Of a stretch of DNA of 64,000 nt, positions 9,769 to 19,544 are shown in pieces. How positions within the stretch are numbered: the first letter of the stretch is position 1; every line of letters begins with the position of its first letter. Below the pieces are notes generated by a model. That model saw nothing but the letters and a program-made list of their open reading frames with translations. It was not told the origin of the DNA and ran no database searches. This DNA is from an uncultured Actinomycetes bacterium (GTDB taxonomy: Bacteria; Actinomycetota; Acidimicrobiia; Acidimicrobiales; RAAP-2): positions 1-64,000 of the forward strand of contig CAIUMH010000031.1 in the NCBI GenBank assembly GCA_903900235.1, written 5' to 3'. The translations under genes and the position numbers were made by a program.

Positions 9769-11964
9769 ATGTCTGACGCACTCCACATCCCCATCGCTCC
9801 CCGACGACCGGTGGTCACCACCACCCACAATCACGAGCGTACCGACGAGTACGGCTGGTTGCGCAATCTTGACGACCCCATGACCGTCACCCACCTCGAG
9901 GCGGAGAACGCCTTCACCGAAGCCTCACTCGCCCACCTCGCAACCTTGCGAGAGCAGCTCTTCGGGGAGTTCAAGGATCGCATCGTCGAGACCGACCTAT
10001 CGGTCCCGGTCCGACGAGGGCCTTGGTGGTACTACTCGCGCACCCAAGAGGGTAAGAATTACCCCATCCACTGCCGACGACCGGCTGGAGAGTCTGACGA
10101 GGTGCCACCGAGCGACCTCGAAAGCCCCGACGAGCAGGTCATCTTCGACGAGAACATCGAGGCTGGCGACGCCGACTTCTTCACCGTGGGTATCTTGTCC
10201 GTCAGCCCTGATCACGCCATGCTCGCCGTCGGTATCGATACCAAGGGTGACGAGCGACTCGAGCTCTCCTTCCGCACGCTCGACGGCACCGCGGGACCAA
10301 CAGAGTCGATCAGCGACGTCTCCTACGGCTTTGCTTGGTCCGGCACGTCAACCCACGCGTTCTTCACTCGGGTCGACGAGGCCTGGCGACCCCACCAGCT
10401 CTGGCGCCACGAGATCGGGACCGAACCGACCACTGACGTGCTGGTGCTCGAGGAGCCCGACGCCCGCTTCAATGTCTCGGTCGGCAGTTCCCGCGACGAA
10501 GCGGTGATCGTCGTCAGTATTTCCTCATCATCGACCTCCGAGGCGGCATTCCTGCCGGCACACGAGCCACTTGCCCAGCTCACGACCATCATCCCGCGAG
10601 TTCCAGGGATCGAGAACGGCCTCACCCACCTGACGAGTCGATCGGGCGATGCCTGGTGGATCCGCCTTACGAATGCCGATGCCATCGACTTCGCCGTGCT
10701 CGTCGCCCCCGATGACGCCACAGCTCCGACGACATGGGACGTACTCGTCGGCCACCGCGACGGAGTCCGGATCGAGGACGTGGACGTCTTCTCCCGCACC
10801 ATCGTGTTGTCAGAGCGCTCCAATGCCGAGACCACACTGCGCGCCATCAATCTCCCCGATGGCCCCTTCGACCCCCAGCGGGTCAACCTCGACGAGTCGT
10901 GGATCATCGGCGAGACCGAGGGACCGACCACCACCTGGCTCGGCGCCAACCCGGAGCACGACCCGCTCCGATTGAGATTTGGCCAGACCTCGATGTTGAT
11001 GCCCTCGAACGTGGCGGAGGTCGACCTCGCCGATCGATCGGTGACCGTGCTCAAGCGCCAAGAGGTGCTTGGAGGCTACGACCCGGCACAGCTCGTGACC
11101 TACCGGCTCGATGCACCGAGCCACGACGGTGAACTCATCCCCATCAGCGTGGTGCACGCTGCCTCACTGCTGGTCGACCGGACCGACCCAAGCAAGGGGC
11201 TCCACGAGCCAGCACCGTGCCTGCTCTATGGCTACGGCTCCTACGAGGTCTCCATCGACCCCACCTTCTCCCCATTCCGCCTCTCACTCCTTGAGCGAGG
11301 GGCAATCTTCGCCATCGCTCACATCCGAGGAGGAGGAGAGAAGGGTCGCCGCTGGTACGACCAGGGCCACCTTGGAGCCAAGCAGAATTCCTTCGACGAC
11401 TTCCTTGCCGCCGCTGACCACCTCGTGAACCAAGGACTCACCTCGCCCGTTCATCTCGTCGCCCGAGGAGGCTCCGCCGGAGGCCTGCTCATGGGCGCCG
11501 TGGCCAACCAGGGGCCCGAACGGTTCAGCGGCATCGTGGCCGAGGTCCCATTCGTCGACGCGCTGAACACCATGCTCGACCCAACCCTGCCGCTCACTGT
11601 CGGAGAGTACGAGGAGTGGGGAAACCCCACGGACGATCCTGTGGCCTATGCCACCATCGCTTCATGGGCACCGTACGAGAACCTTCGCTCCACCCGCGCC
11701 GACGGCTCCGCGTTCACCTATCCCCCCATGCTCCTCACGGGCGGCCTCAACGACACGCGGGTGGGGTTCTGGGAGCCGGCAAAGCACGTCGCCCGGCTGC
11801 GCCATCTCAACCCCAGCAACCCCGTGCTGCTTCGAATGGAGATGGGTGTCGGCCATGGAGGACCCTCCGGACGCTATGACTCGTGGCGCGAAGAGGCCTT
11901 CATGCTGGCGTGGATCCTCGAGTGTCTCGGCATCGCCCCCAGTGCATCCCCGCATGAGGTGTAG
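9769..11964 (+). CDS. Oligopeptidase B / S9A prolyl oligopeptidase family serine peptidase
   Basis: [15 protein letters not shown]-terminus; catalytic region [33 protein letters not shown] and [14 protein letters not shown] at 9769 gives [14 protein letters not shown]. Confidence 0.92.
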   Translation: MSDALHIPIAPRRPVVTTTHNHERTDEYGWLRNLDDPMTVTHLEAENAFTEASLAHLATLREQLFGEFKDRIVETDLSVPVRRGPWWYYSRTQEGKNYPIHCRRPAGESDEVPPSDLESPDEQVIFDENIEAGDADFFTVGILSVSPDHAMLAVGIDTKGDERLELSFRTLDGTAGPTESISDVSYGFAWSGTSTHAFFTRVDEAWRPHQLWRHEIGTEPTTDVLVLEEPDARFNVSVGSSRDEAVIVVSISSSSTSEAAFLPAHEPLAQLTTIIPRVPGIENGLTHLTSRSGDAWWIRLTNADAIDFAVLVAPDDATAPTTWDVLVGHRDGVRIEDVDVFSRTIVLSERSNAETTLRAINLPDGPFDPQRVNLDESWIIGETEGPTTTWLGANPEHDPLRLRFGQTSMLMPSNVAEVDLADRSVTVLKRQEVLGGYDPAQLVTYRLDAPSHDGELIPISVVHAASLLVDRTDPSKGLHEPAPCLLYGYGSYEVSIDPTFSPFRLSLLERGAIFAIAHIRGGGEKGRRWYDQGHLGAKQNSFDDFLAAADHLVNQGLTSPVHLVARGGSAGGLLMGAVANQGPERFSGIVAEVPFVDALNTMLDPTLPLTVGEYEEWGNPTDDPVAYATIASWAPYENLRSTRADGSAFTYPPMLLTGGLNDTRVGFWEPAKHVARLRHLNPSNPVLLRMEMGVGHGGPSGRYDSWREEAFMLAWILECLGIAPSASPHEV

Positions 11965-11981
11965 CAACATTCGAGACTGAT

Positions 11982-12013
11982 CCACATCGTCGACCTGGGA
12001 GGTCGAGGTGTGG
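11982..12013. terminator. Hairpin downstream of the S9A peptidase gene (I-shaped terminator candidate)
   Basis: CCACA-TCG-TCGACCT-GGG-AGGTCGA-GG-TGTGG: 7-bp inner and 5-bp outer stem, 18 nt after the stop codon, no U-tract. Confidence 0.5.
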
Positions 12014-12181
12014 AGCGTGGAATCGGAGGACGTCACCGCTGCGGAACAGAGGGACCTCTGCGTGGCACCACTAGCGGCGGCTCCGAGGCCTGTGGTCGGC
12101 GGGGTACCCGCGCTACTCTGCACAAGAGTTGGAGCCACATCTTGGCGACGAGTACACCGTCCGGGGGGACACGAGCACACC

Positions 12182-13642
12182 GTGGATCACAGCATCGGTA
12201 CATTTTCGGCGCGCTGGTGGATCGTACTGGTCCTTTTCTCTGGGACCTTGGCTGCGTGCGGGGGATCCGCTACGTCCTCACCCACCACTACCGCCGCTCA
12301 ACGAGCTGACTGGAGGGCACCGGCGCAGTTCTCGGCACCACCAAGTACTGGAACCATCGTCGAGCCCGTGTCTGCCAACCCCAACGGTCTGGCCTCCCAC
12401 GGGTACGTCGAGCAGGAGTACTTCGCCTCGGGCAAGGCGTACTCGTTCACCGGTCGAACGACTCCCGCCAACGGACGGTGGACGATCGCTGTCGGGGGAT
12501 CGGCGCCATATGTCACCCGGTTAATCGTGCGCCGTCCCCGGAACCCGGCCATGTTCGATGGGAACGTCATCGTGGAGTGGATGAACGTGTCAGCCGGTGA
12601 GTCTGCCCCGGACTGGGACTACCTGAATCCGGCCTTGATGGACACCGGTGCCGCCTATGTGGCGGTGTCCACGCAGGCCCTGGCCGTCAACGGAGGCACC
12701 TCGCTCCTCGGTTCGGGCTCGATGCCCGGTCTTCGAGGGGCCGATCCAGCCCGCTACAGCGGCCTGCATCACCCCGGCGACCGGTACTCCTTGGACATGT
12801 TCGCTCAGATCGGTCAGGCGCTGAGAGCCCCTACTCCCTCGATCCTCGGCGGCCTCCACCCATCACATGTGGTGGCGATCGGCGAGTCCCAATCGGCGTT
12901 CTACCTCACCACCTATGCCGATGCGATCCAGCCCCTTGATCACGCCTACCAAGGCATCTTCATCCACTCTCGAGGGGGTGGCAGCGCACCGCTCGAGGGC
13001 CACAGCGTCACCAAGGCCATACGCGGCAATGTGCGCATCCGCACTGATCTCACCGTCCCTGTCTTCATGTTCGAGACTCAGTCGGACCTGATCGAACTTG
13101 GTTACGCTGCCGCCCAACAACCAAATACCTCGAAGATTCGGACGTGGGAGGTAGCTGGCACCTCGCATGCCGACGCCTATGAACTCGGCGTGGGAGCTGC
13201 GTTCCTCGGCTGCACGATCCCCGTCAACTCGGGACCCCAGCACGAGGTGGCCCAGGCCGCGTATGTGGCCTTCCTCCGCTGGGTGAACGATGGGACGCCA
13301 CCACCTTCGCCAGCACCGTTCACCTTTTCCTCGAAGCACCCACCTGTGTTGGCCATAGACGCCCACGGAAATGTGGTGGGTGGTGTTCGCACTCCTGCTG
13401 TGGATGTACCGGTGTCGACATTGAGCGGTGCACCACCTCAGGGCAGCAGCGTGCTCTGTGGTCTGTTCGGATCGACCGTTCCACTTGACCCACAGTCGCT
13501 GACGGCGCAGTACGGGTCGACGGCCAGGTACGTCGCCGCCTACACCACTGCCCTCGACCGGGCCATCGCCGGCGGTTACGTGCTGCGTGCTGATCGTGCG
13601 TCGCTCCTCGCTGTGGCCGCCCAGACGTCGATCCCCTCCTGA
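12182..13642 (+). CDS. Lipoprotein alpha/beta-hydrolase-domain protein
   Basis: GTG start gives VDHSIGTFSARWWIVLVLFSGTLAACGGS (signal plus lipobox); VVAIGESQSAFYLTTYADAI nucleophile-elbow-like motif. Confidence 0.75.
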   Translation: MDHSIGTFSARWWIVLVLFSGTLAACGGSATSSPTTTAAQRADWRAPAQFSAPPSTGTIVEPVSANPNGLASHGYVEQEYFASGKAYSFTGRTTPANGRWTIAVGGSAPYVTRLIVRRPRNPAMFDGNVIVEWMNVSAGESAPDWDYLNPALMDTGAAYVAVSTQALAVNGGTSLLGSGSMPGLRGADPARYSGLHHPGDRYSLDMFAQIGQALRAPTPSILGGLHPSHVVAIGESQSAFYLTTYADAIQPLDHAYQGIFIHSRGGGSAPLEGHSVTKAIRGNVRIRTDLTVPVFMFETQSDLIELGYAAAQQPNTSKIRTWEVAGTSHADAYELGVGAAFLGCTIPVNSGPQHEVAQAAYVAFLRWVNDGTPPPSPAPFTFSSKHPPVLAIDAHGNVVGGVRTPAVDVPVSTLSGAPPQGSSVLCGLFGSTVPLDPQSLTAQYGSTARYVAAYTTALDRAIAGGYVLRADRASLLAVAAQTSIPS

Positions 13643-13903
13643 TCGGAGATCGCCAGCCAGCGAAGCGTCACCTGCGCAGGCCTGCCGTTGGCAACGCCCA
13701 TGACGCAGGTGCATCACGTCAGATCATCGACAGGCCGAGAGAAACGTGATCGACGTTCTCGCTGGTGACGAAGTCGATCCCGGTATCGATTTCGAGAGGA
13801 TGCAGCACCCAAGTCGGCGGGAGAGGTCCGGGTCGAGAACCTCGACGGCGGCCCGGGCATCCTTCACCCAGCCAGCAACCGCGCGGCTCGGTACTCCTGA
13901 GGC

Positions 13904-14989
13904 TTGCCATTGACGATATGGTCCAGCCATAGCGAGAGGAATTCTTTGGAACTCAATCCGATAGGTCATCCCACGCTGGGCCGGCTCACAGAGAGCCGGG
14001 TTGGCCGCGGTGAAGCGGGCAATGATCTGATCGATTGGGGCGGGGTGCCTCAAGCCCCGATTGCCGGGTCTGGCTGGTTGGACCAGTTCCCGTCTCATTC
14101 GGCGCGCTTGTCCAACGGGCTGGCAACCGACCGGGAGTGGTCGGCGTTCAGCTACTCCTCGTGCTTGATCCGGGGCTTCTGCGACATCGAGGTCGTCCGG
14201 GCAGCGCTTGCCGATGAGGGTGTGTTTCCAGTCGGTGCGATACGCCGCGGGGACGCGACCCCCAAAGCGATGGCCACGATCTGGCTGAACGTCATCGAGG
14301 ACAGCGTCTGCGGTGCATACAACGAAGTGGTCCTGAGTTTCGACGTCAACCATTCGCGTCCCGATGCCGTGGCGTTCCACGAAAGCCGACTCACCAAAGC
14401 GACCTGGGCCCTGCAGTATGCGAATTTCGGACCATCGGTGTGCGATTCGCAGTTCCTCCACTCGCTCTGGATCAACAGCCCGCTGTCGATCACCTGGGGA
14501 CGAGAGATGCAAGGCTTTCCGAAGCATCCGAAACCTGTGGCGAGCACGCTGTCCGACGATGCCGATGCGTTCGGGTTCGACGTGGCCTGGGATGGGCGCA
14601 ATGTCATGCGAGGCCGGGCCGCCAAGCGCTTCGGTGCCGTTCCATTCATCCGCGAAGGCATGGGGCTCGTGGCCTCCAACGGACTCTTCGGCGTGTCGCG
14701 CTTCCTCGCGTCGCCTTCGTTCGACATCCCGATCACGATGCCAGCCAAGACAGCAGCCCAACACGATGTTCCCCGGCACTACGTCGGTCATCTTTGGAAG
14801 GGTCGGAACCCTTCAGCCGTTCAAGTCTGGCCGTGGGGCCCGGACGACGTCTTCGAGTTGGGCGACGTGAGCGAGCCGACTGGATGCGAGGACAACAACG
14901 GTCACGTGCTGCTGAAGCAGGCGGGATTCAAGCCGGTCTCCGTCACCTATGTTCCTCGCTCTTCGGCCGTGGTCGAACTCGTCCGCTGA
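13904..14989 (+). CDS. Acetoacetate decarboxylase-superfamily-like protein
   Basis: YNEVVLSF...SPLSITWGREMQGFPKHPKPV resembles the ADC-family 'GRE..GFPK' region. Family-level call only. Confidence 0.55.
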   Translation: MPLTIWSSHSERNSLELNPIGHPTLGRLTESRVGRGEAGNDLIDWGGVPQAPIAGSGWLDQFPSHSARLSNGLATDREWSAFSYSSCLIRGFCDIEVVRAALADEGVFPVGAIRRGDATPKAMATIWLNVIEDSVCGAYNEVVLSFDVNHSRPDAVAFHESRLTKATWALQYANFGPSVCDSQFLHSLWINSPLSITWGREMQGFPKHPKPVASTLSDDADAFGFDVAWDGRNVMRGRAAKRFGAVPFIREGMGLVASNGLFGVSRFLASPSFDIPITMPAKTAAQHDVPRHYVGHLWKGRNPSAVQVWPWGPDDVFELGDVSEPTGCEDNNGHVLLKQAGFKPVSVTYVPRSSAVVELVR

Positions 14990-15008
14990 CTCGGCCAGCG
15001 GGGATGCA

Positions 15009-16001
15009 CTAGGGCGTGAGCGTGGTGGTGGTTGATGGCGGTGCCGTGGTCGTCGCCACCGGAGCGGTCGTCGTGGTGGAGGCAGGAGTCGGTGCTGCCG
15101 GTGTGAAGGTGAGTACCAGCGGCGACTGATAGCCCGTTGGGAACGTGACCGGCAGTCCGCCGATCGAGACGGTCGCATAACCCGGAGCTCCAAGGTTGAC
15201 CTCGACGCCGCCCGAGACCTTGAAGGTCTGTGGCGATCCGGGATCGATGGCACCGGCGAAGACCTGATCACCGACCGCTGACGTCATGATGGTCCACACC
15301 GATCCGCCTGTCGCCTTGACCGTTACTGAATAGGTGCCCGATGGGGCCAGATAGGTGGCCGTGGTTGCCGTCGAGGTCTGCGGTGCAAAGGCAGTGATCT
15401 TGGGTGCTGTGGTTGTGGCCGAGCGCGGCACCGTGGTGGTGGAGTGCCTCTGTCGATGGCTCGGCACCGTACTCGTGGGTTGGGTCGAGGAGTCCGATCC
15501 CGACCCGATCAGGATCCCGATCACGACCAGCACCACGATGACGGCACCGGCCGCGATCCCTGCGATGATCTGACGGTTCTGGACAGGATGGCGTGGCTCC
15601 ATCCGAGAGATCGCCCACGATGGATCATGGTGACCACGTTGCTCATCGAGTTCCTCGATCGGATCGTTCCGGCCGATGTCCTCACGGAACACCATCCCCT
15701 CTCGACTACCCGGAGGCGGCGCCACGGCCGTCGGAATCTCGGGAGGCTCAAGGTGCTTGGCGAAGGCTCCAACCGGTGGTGGTGGTTGACGCAACTGCTC
15801 CTGCTCGTTCGGGTCGAGCACCCGAACCGAGGCTGATGCAGAGGGCCCACGCATCTCCTGCAGGGTGTCGAGCGCATTGCGGTAGGTCTCGATCGAATGG
15901 ATCTCGTCGCGGCTCCGTCGGCTCCACAGGAGCACCCCAATACCTCCGGCGAGGACGAGAAGAATGAGAAGACCGACGATGCTGCGCACACTCCCATTCA
16001 A
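15009..16001 (-). CDS. Membrane protein with two TM segments, Thr-rich linker and RodZ-C-terminal (DUF4115)-like domain
   Basis: TM1 IVGLLILLVLAGGIGVLLW, TM2 IIAGIAAGAVIVVLVVIGILIG, then TYSVTVKATGGSVWTIMTSAVGDQVFAGAIDPGSPQTFKVSGGVEVNLGAPGYATVSIGG. Confidence 0.65.
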   Translation of the reverse strand: MNGSVRSIVGLLILLVLAGGIGVLLWSRRSRDEIHSIETYRNALDTLQEMRGPSASASVRVLDPNEQEQLRQPPPPVGAFAKHLEPPEIPTAVAPPPGSREGMVFREDIGRNDPIEELDEQRGHHDPSWAISRMEPRHPVQNRQIIAGIAAGAVIVVLVVIGILIGSGSDSSTQPTSTVPSHRQRHSTTTVPRSATTTAPKITAFAPQTSTATTATYLAPSGTYSVTVKATGGSVWTIMTSAVGDQVFAGAIDPGSPQTFKVSGGVEVNLGAPGYATVSIGGLPVTFPTGYQSPLVLTFTPAAPTPASTTTTAPVATTTAPPSTTTTLTP

Positions 16002-16034
16002 CCCGATGCGAGGAGGCCCCGCGTCACGGCCGAT

Positions 16035-16586
16035 TCAGGGTCGCAGGCCGAACCTCGGGCGAAGGGCGTCGGGGATCTCGGCCACAGTCGGGTTGGTCAT
16101 GTCTCGCTCCGAGACGACGGGGTCCGACATGCCCCAGTCGACGCCGAGCGCCGGGTCGTTCCACGCCACACCGAGCTCGTCATTGGGGTTGTAGTAGCCG
16201 TCGACGAGGTACCACAGCAGCATGTCGGTCACCGCGGCGAAGCCATGAGCCACGCCCGGCGGGATGAACAAGCCACGCTCTTCATCGCCATGGAGGTCGA
16301 CGACCATCGAGGTTCCCTCAGTAGGTGATCCGACCCGCAGGTCGGCAAGGACCACCCGAGCCGTACCCCGAAGGACGTACCAGTAGTCCGCCTGGTGCAG
16401 GTGGTAGTGCAGACCCACCAGTGACCCAGCGGTCTTCTCGGACCGATTGCCCTGAATCATCTCGCGGCCCTTGGGGAGCCACTCTCGTCGATAGGTCTCG
16501 ACGAAGCGGCCACGATCGTCGCCGTGGGCGACGGGCTCAATTAGCTCTACGTCTTCAATGGTGGTCGGGTGATAGGTCGGTCCCAT
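16035..16586 (-). CDS. dTDP-4-dehydrorhamnose 3,5-epimerase family protein
   Basis: RmlC-like cupin: DDRGRFVETYRREW, IQGNRSEKTAGSLVGLHYHLHQADYWYVLRGTARVVLADLR, GLFIPPGVAHGF. Confidence 0.88.
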   Translation of the reverse strand: MGPTYHPTTIEDVELIEPVAHGDDRGRFVETYRREWLPKGREMIQGNRSEKTAGSLVGLHYHLHQADYWYVLRGTARVVLADLRVGSPTEGTSMVVDLHGDEERGLFIPPGVAHGFAAVTDMLLWYLVDGYYNPNDELGVAWNDPALGVDWGMSDPVVSERDMTNPTVAEIPDALRPRFGLRP

Positions 16587-16612
16587 GGGTCGAACCGTAT
16601 CGCCCCAGACGC

Positions 16613-17104
16613 TCAGACGCTGAACCCGCCGAACCCGGACCGGTAGTAGAGCAGCGGTGTTCCCTCGCCGACCCCCATATCGAGGACCCGTCCGACGACC
16701 AACTCATGGTCACCAGCATCGTGGATGTGCTCGAGGTGGCAGTCGATGAAGGCCAGCGCACCGTCAAGTACCGGTGCACCGGTGGCCGCAGTGGACCACC
16801 CGACCCCAGCAAACTTGTCCGCCCCTGACGTGGCGAATGATCGACAGAGCGCCTCTTGGGATGCCGACAGGATGTTCACGCAGAACGCACCGGCCGCTGC
16901 GATCTTGGGCCAGCTGGTCGACGACTTCGCCGGGGCCAGAGCGATCAAGGCTGGGTCCAGCGAGAGCGACGTGAATGACTGGCAGGTGAATCCGACGGGT
17001 CCCTCCTCCTCCATCGCCGTGACGATGGTTACGCCGGTGGCGAAGTGACCGAGCACCTCACGGAACCGAGCCTGGTCGATGGCGCTGCTGTGCTCTGCGC
17101 CCAT
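16613..17104 (-). CDS. Flavin reductase-domain (FMN-binding) protein
   Basis: FREVLGHFATGVTIVTAMEEEGPVGFTCQSFTSLSLDPALIALAPAKSSTSWPKI...FCVNILSASQEALCRSFA. Confidence 0.9.
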   Translation of the reverse strand: MGAEHSSAIDQARFREVLGHFATGVTIVTAMEEEGPVGFTCQSFTSLSLDPALIALAPAKSSTSWPKIAAAGAFCVNILSASQEALCRSFATSGADKFAGVGWSTAATGAPVLDGALAFIDCHLEHIHDAGDHELVVGRVLDMGVGEGTPLLYYRSGFGGFSV

Positions 17105-17961
17105 CAGGTCATCGCTCCCACGTCGAGCGTCATGCCCTCGCGGGCCGCAACGATGAGCTCGAGCCCATCGGCACCGGGGATCTGGCGGGCCGCCTCCTCT
17201 AGGGCGAGGATGCGCTCGTCGTCGTGCGCCGGGTCGTGGTGGAACAAGACCAGCTGGCGTACGCCGGCTTCGAGGGCCACTCGCACGGCGTAGGCGACGG
17301 TCGAGTGGCCCCAGTCCGATCGCCGAGCGAACTCCTCGTCGTCGTACTGCGCGTCATGGATCAGCACGTCGACGCCTTGGCATAGGTCACGCACCCCGTC
17401 AGAAATCGTCAGTCGGTCGAGGGGGGCCTGGTGATCCGGAACATAAGCCACGCTCACTCCTCCAGACTCCACCCGGTAGCCGAGCGTCGGATCGGTGTGC
17501 GGAACCCACCGGCTCGTCACTGTGGCGTCCTCGGTGGCAAAGTCCTCATCCGCCACCTCCACCAAGCGGACGTCGCCTGCGAACTCCGTCATCTGGACGG
17601 GGAAGAACGGTGGAGTCACCGCCCCGTTGATCAGGTCCGCCAGTGACGTCTCGCCCTGGCGCGGGCCATAGATCTCAACCACCGCGCCCGGGTCCTCGAG
17701 CGGCGAGAAGAACGGGAGGCCGAGAAGGTGGTCGTAGTGCAGATGCGTGAGAAGCACCCGCGCGTGGAGAGGGATCCCTCGCTCGTGAAGCCGAGGCTGC
17801 AGGTCGGTCCCGAGCGCTCGCATCCCGGTCCCAGCGTCAAAGATGATCGGCGTCCCAGTGTCGGTCTCGAGCAGCACGCATGAGGTGGCGCCGCCGAAGG
17901 TCGCGTACGAGGGGCCCGAACACGGACATGAGCCTCGGACGCCGTAGAAGGTCAATCGCAC
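17104..17961 (-). CDS. Metallo-beta-lactamase-fold hydrolase
   Basis: VRGSCPCSGPSYATFGGATSCVLLET, LLTHLHYDHLLGLPFF, VLIHDAQYDDEE, GHSTV, LVLFHHDPAHDD. Confidence 0.88.
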   Translation of the reverse strand: MRLTFYGVRGSCPCSGPSYATFGGATSCVLLETDTGTPIIFDAGTGMRALGTDLQPRLHERGIPLHARVLLTHLHYDHLLGLPFFSPLEDPGAVVEIYGPRQGETSLADLINGAVTPPFFPVQMTEFAGDVRLVEVADEDFATEDATVTSRWVPHTDPTLGYRVESGGVSVAYVPDHQAPLDRLTISDGVRDLCQGVDVLIHDAQYDDEEFARRSDWGHSTVAYAVRVALEAGVRQLVLFHHDPAHDDERILALEEAARQIPGADGLELIVAAREGMTLDVGAMT

Positions 17962-18003
17962 GTTGCCACGTTATCCACGAGTGGAAGGGGGTACCGTGGC
18001 GCC

Positions 18004-18873
18004 ATGCGCGACCTTGAGATTCAGACCAGAGGCATGACGTTCCGTGGCGTCGAAGACGGACCCGAGGACGGCCCCTTGGCCCTGCTCCTTCACGGCTTCC
18101 CCGACTCCCACCACACCTGGAGACACCTCCTCGGACCGCTGGCCGATGCTGGCTACCGAGCCGTCGCCCCGGCCATGAGGGGTTACGCGCCCAGCGATGT
18201 GCCGGCCGATGGCCGCTACCAGACTGCTGCACTCAGCCTCGATGCCATCGCCCTGACGGAGGCGCTCGGTGGTGGTGACGATGCCGTCCTCATCGGTCAT
18301 GACTGGGGAGCCGTAGCGTCGTATGGGGCGGCCGCTCATTCACCGACGACGTGGCGCCGGATGGTGACCATGGCTGTGCCCCCGACTTCGTCAGTGGCTG
18401 AGGCCTTTCTCACCTACAGCCAGCTGCAACGGAGCTGGTACATGTTCTTCTTCCAGAGCCCGCTGGCTGATTTTGTGGTTGGCATGGATGACCTCGAATT
18501 CATCGCCCGCCTCTGGGAAGACTGGTCCCCGGGCTACCCCGCCGACGCCGACGTCGACCACGTGCGCGCCGCCATCGGTGACCCCGAACGGCTGACCGCA
18601 GCCCTCGGCTACTACCGCGCCATGTTCGATCCGACCCTCCATGACCCCGATCTCAGCGAGGCCCAGGATGCGCTCGGCCTCCCGACCCCCATCCCGACTC
18701 TGTACCTCCATGGGGAGAACGACGGCTGCTTCGGCCTCGACGCCATCGGCGATCCACTCGCCGTCATGCCGGGAGGGTCTCGCCTGGCGATCATCGAGGA
18801 CTCAGGACATTTCCTCCACCTTGAGAAGCCAGACGCCGTCGCCACGCAGGTGCTCGACTTCCTCGCCGAGTGA
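18004..18873 (+). CDS. Alpha/beta hydrolase (epoxide hydrolase-like)
   Basis: LLLHGFPDSHHTWRHLLGPLADAGYRAVAPAMRGYAPSD, VLIGHDWGAVASYGAA, IEDSGHFLHLEKP. Confidence 0.92.
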   Translation: MRDLEIQTRGMTFRGVEDGPEDGPLALLLHGFPDSHHTWRHLLGPLADAGYRAVAPAMRGYAPSDVPADGRYQTAALSLDAIALTEALGGGDDAVLIGHDWGAVASYGAAAHSPTTWRRMVTMAVPPTSSVAEAFLTYSQLQRSWYMFFFQSPLADFVVGMDDLEFIARLWEDWSPGYPADADVDHVRAAIGDPERLTAALGYYRAMFDPTLHDPDLSEAQDALGLPTPIPTLYLHGENDGCFGLDAIGDPLAVMPGGSRLAIIEDSGHFLHLEKPDAVATQVLDFLAE

Positions 18874-18919
18874 TCGATCGACCTCCTCGACGACAGTGCG
18901 CTCGGTAGCATCGCCATCC

Positions 18920-19522
18920 ATGGAACGCCGCAACATCCTGATCGCTTTCGGTTCATCGGCGGTCGCGGTCATCGCCGCCGCCTGTGGGTCAGCGAGATCC
19001 GCAACACCGAGGACCGTTCCTCGCCCTGCAACGACAGCACCGGAGCACAGAACCGGGCATCGCCGTGAACCGAGCACCACCACTTCGACGAGCACAACGA
19101 GCACGACGACGACGTCCGCTCCGAACAGCTCGACGACAGCCCCACCGATCACCACCACCCCGGAACCAACGACCAGCACGACCGCACCATTCCCAGGCTG
19201 GCCAGCCATCGCACGAACGGTCGACATCCCCGTCGGCGGGACACTGAAGTTCACCTTCGGATCAGGGTCGGCGCATGCGGGAGCTCCCGGGTTGCTCTTT
19301 CAACCCTCGCCAGGCGTCTTCGTGGCCCTCGACACCATCTGCACGCATCTCAACATCGTGCCGTGCAACCTCAATGGATCGAAATTGGTCTGCCCGCAAC
19401 ACGGGAGTGAGTTCGCCCTGTCGACGGGAGCAGTCATCAATGGGCCTGCCGTGTCACCCCTCGCCCGAGGAACCGTGTCGGCGAGAGCAGATGGCTTCGT
19501 GTGGTTCGAGGGTGACGCCTGA
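18920..19522 (+). CDS. Tat-type lipoprotein with C-terminal Rieske [2Fe-2S] domain
   Basis: MERRNILIAFGSSAVAVIAAACGS (twin Arg plus lipobox), Ser/Thr-rich linker, then CTHLNIVPCNLNGSKLVCPQHGSEFALSTGAVINGPA. Confidence 0.85.
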   Translation: MERRNILIAFGSSAVAVIAAACGSARSATPRTVPRPATTAPEHRTGHRREPSTTTSTSTTSTTTTSAPNSSTTAPPITTTPEPTTSTTAPFPGWPAIARTVDIPVGGTLKFTFGSGSAHAGAPGLLFQPSPGVFVALDTICTHLNIVPCNLNGSKLVCPQHGSEFALSTGAVINGPAVSPLARGTVSARADGFVWFEGDA

Positions 19523-19544
19523 TCTGCCGAGCCCGCCGGATCGC

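Noticed and set aside
13724-14791. 355-aa - strand ORF
   Set aside because: Antisense to the ADC-like gene, which has the better protein-like sequence.
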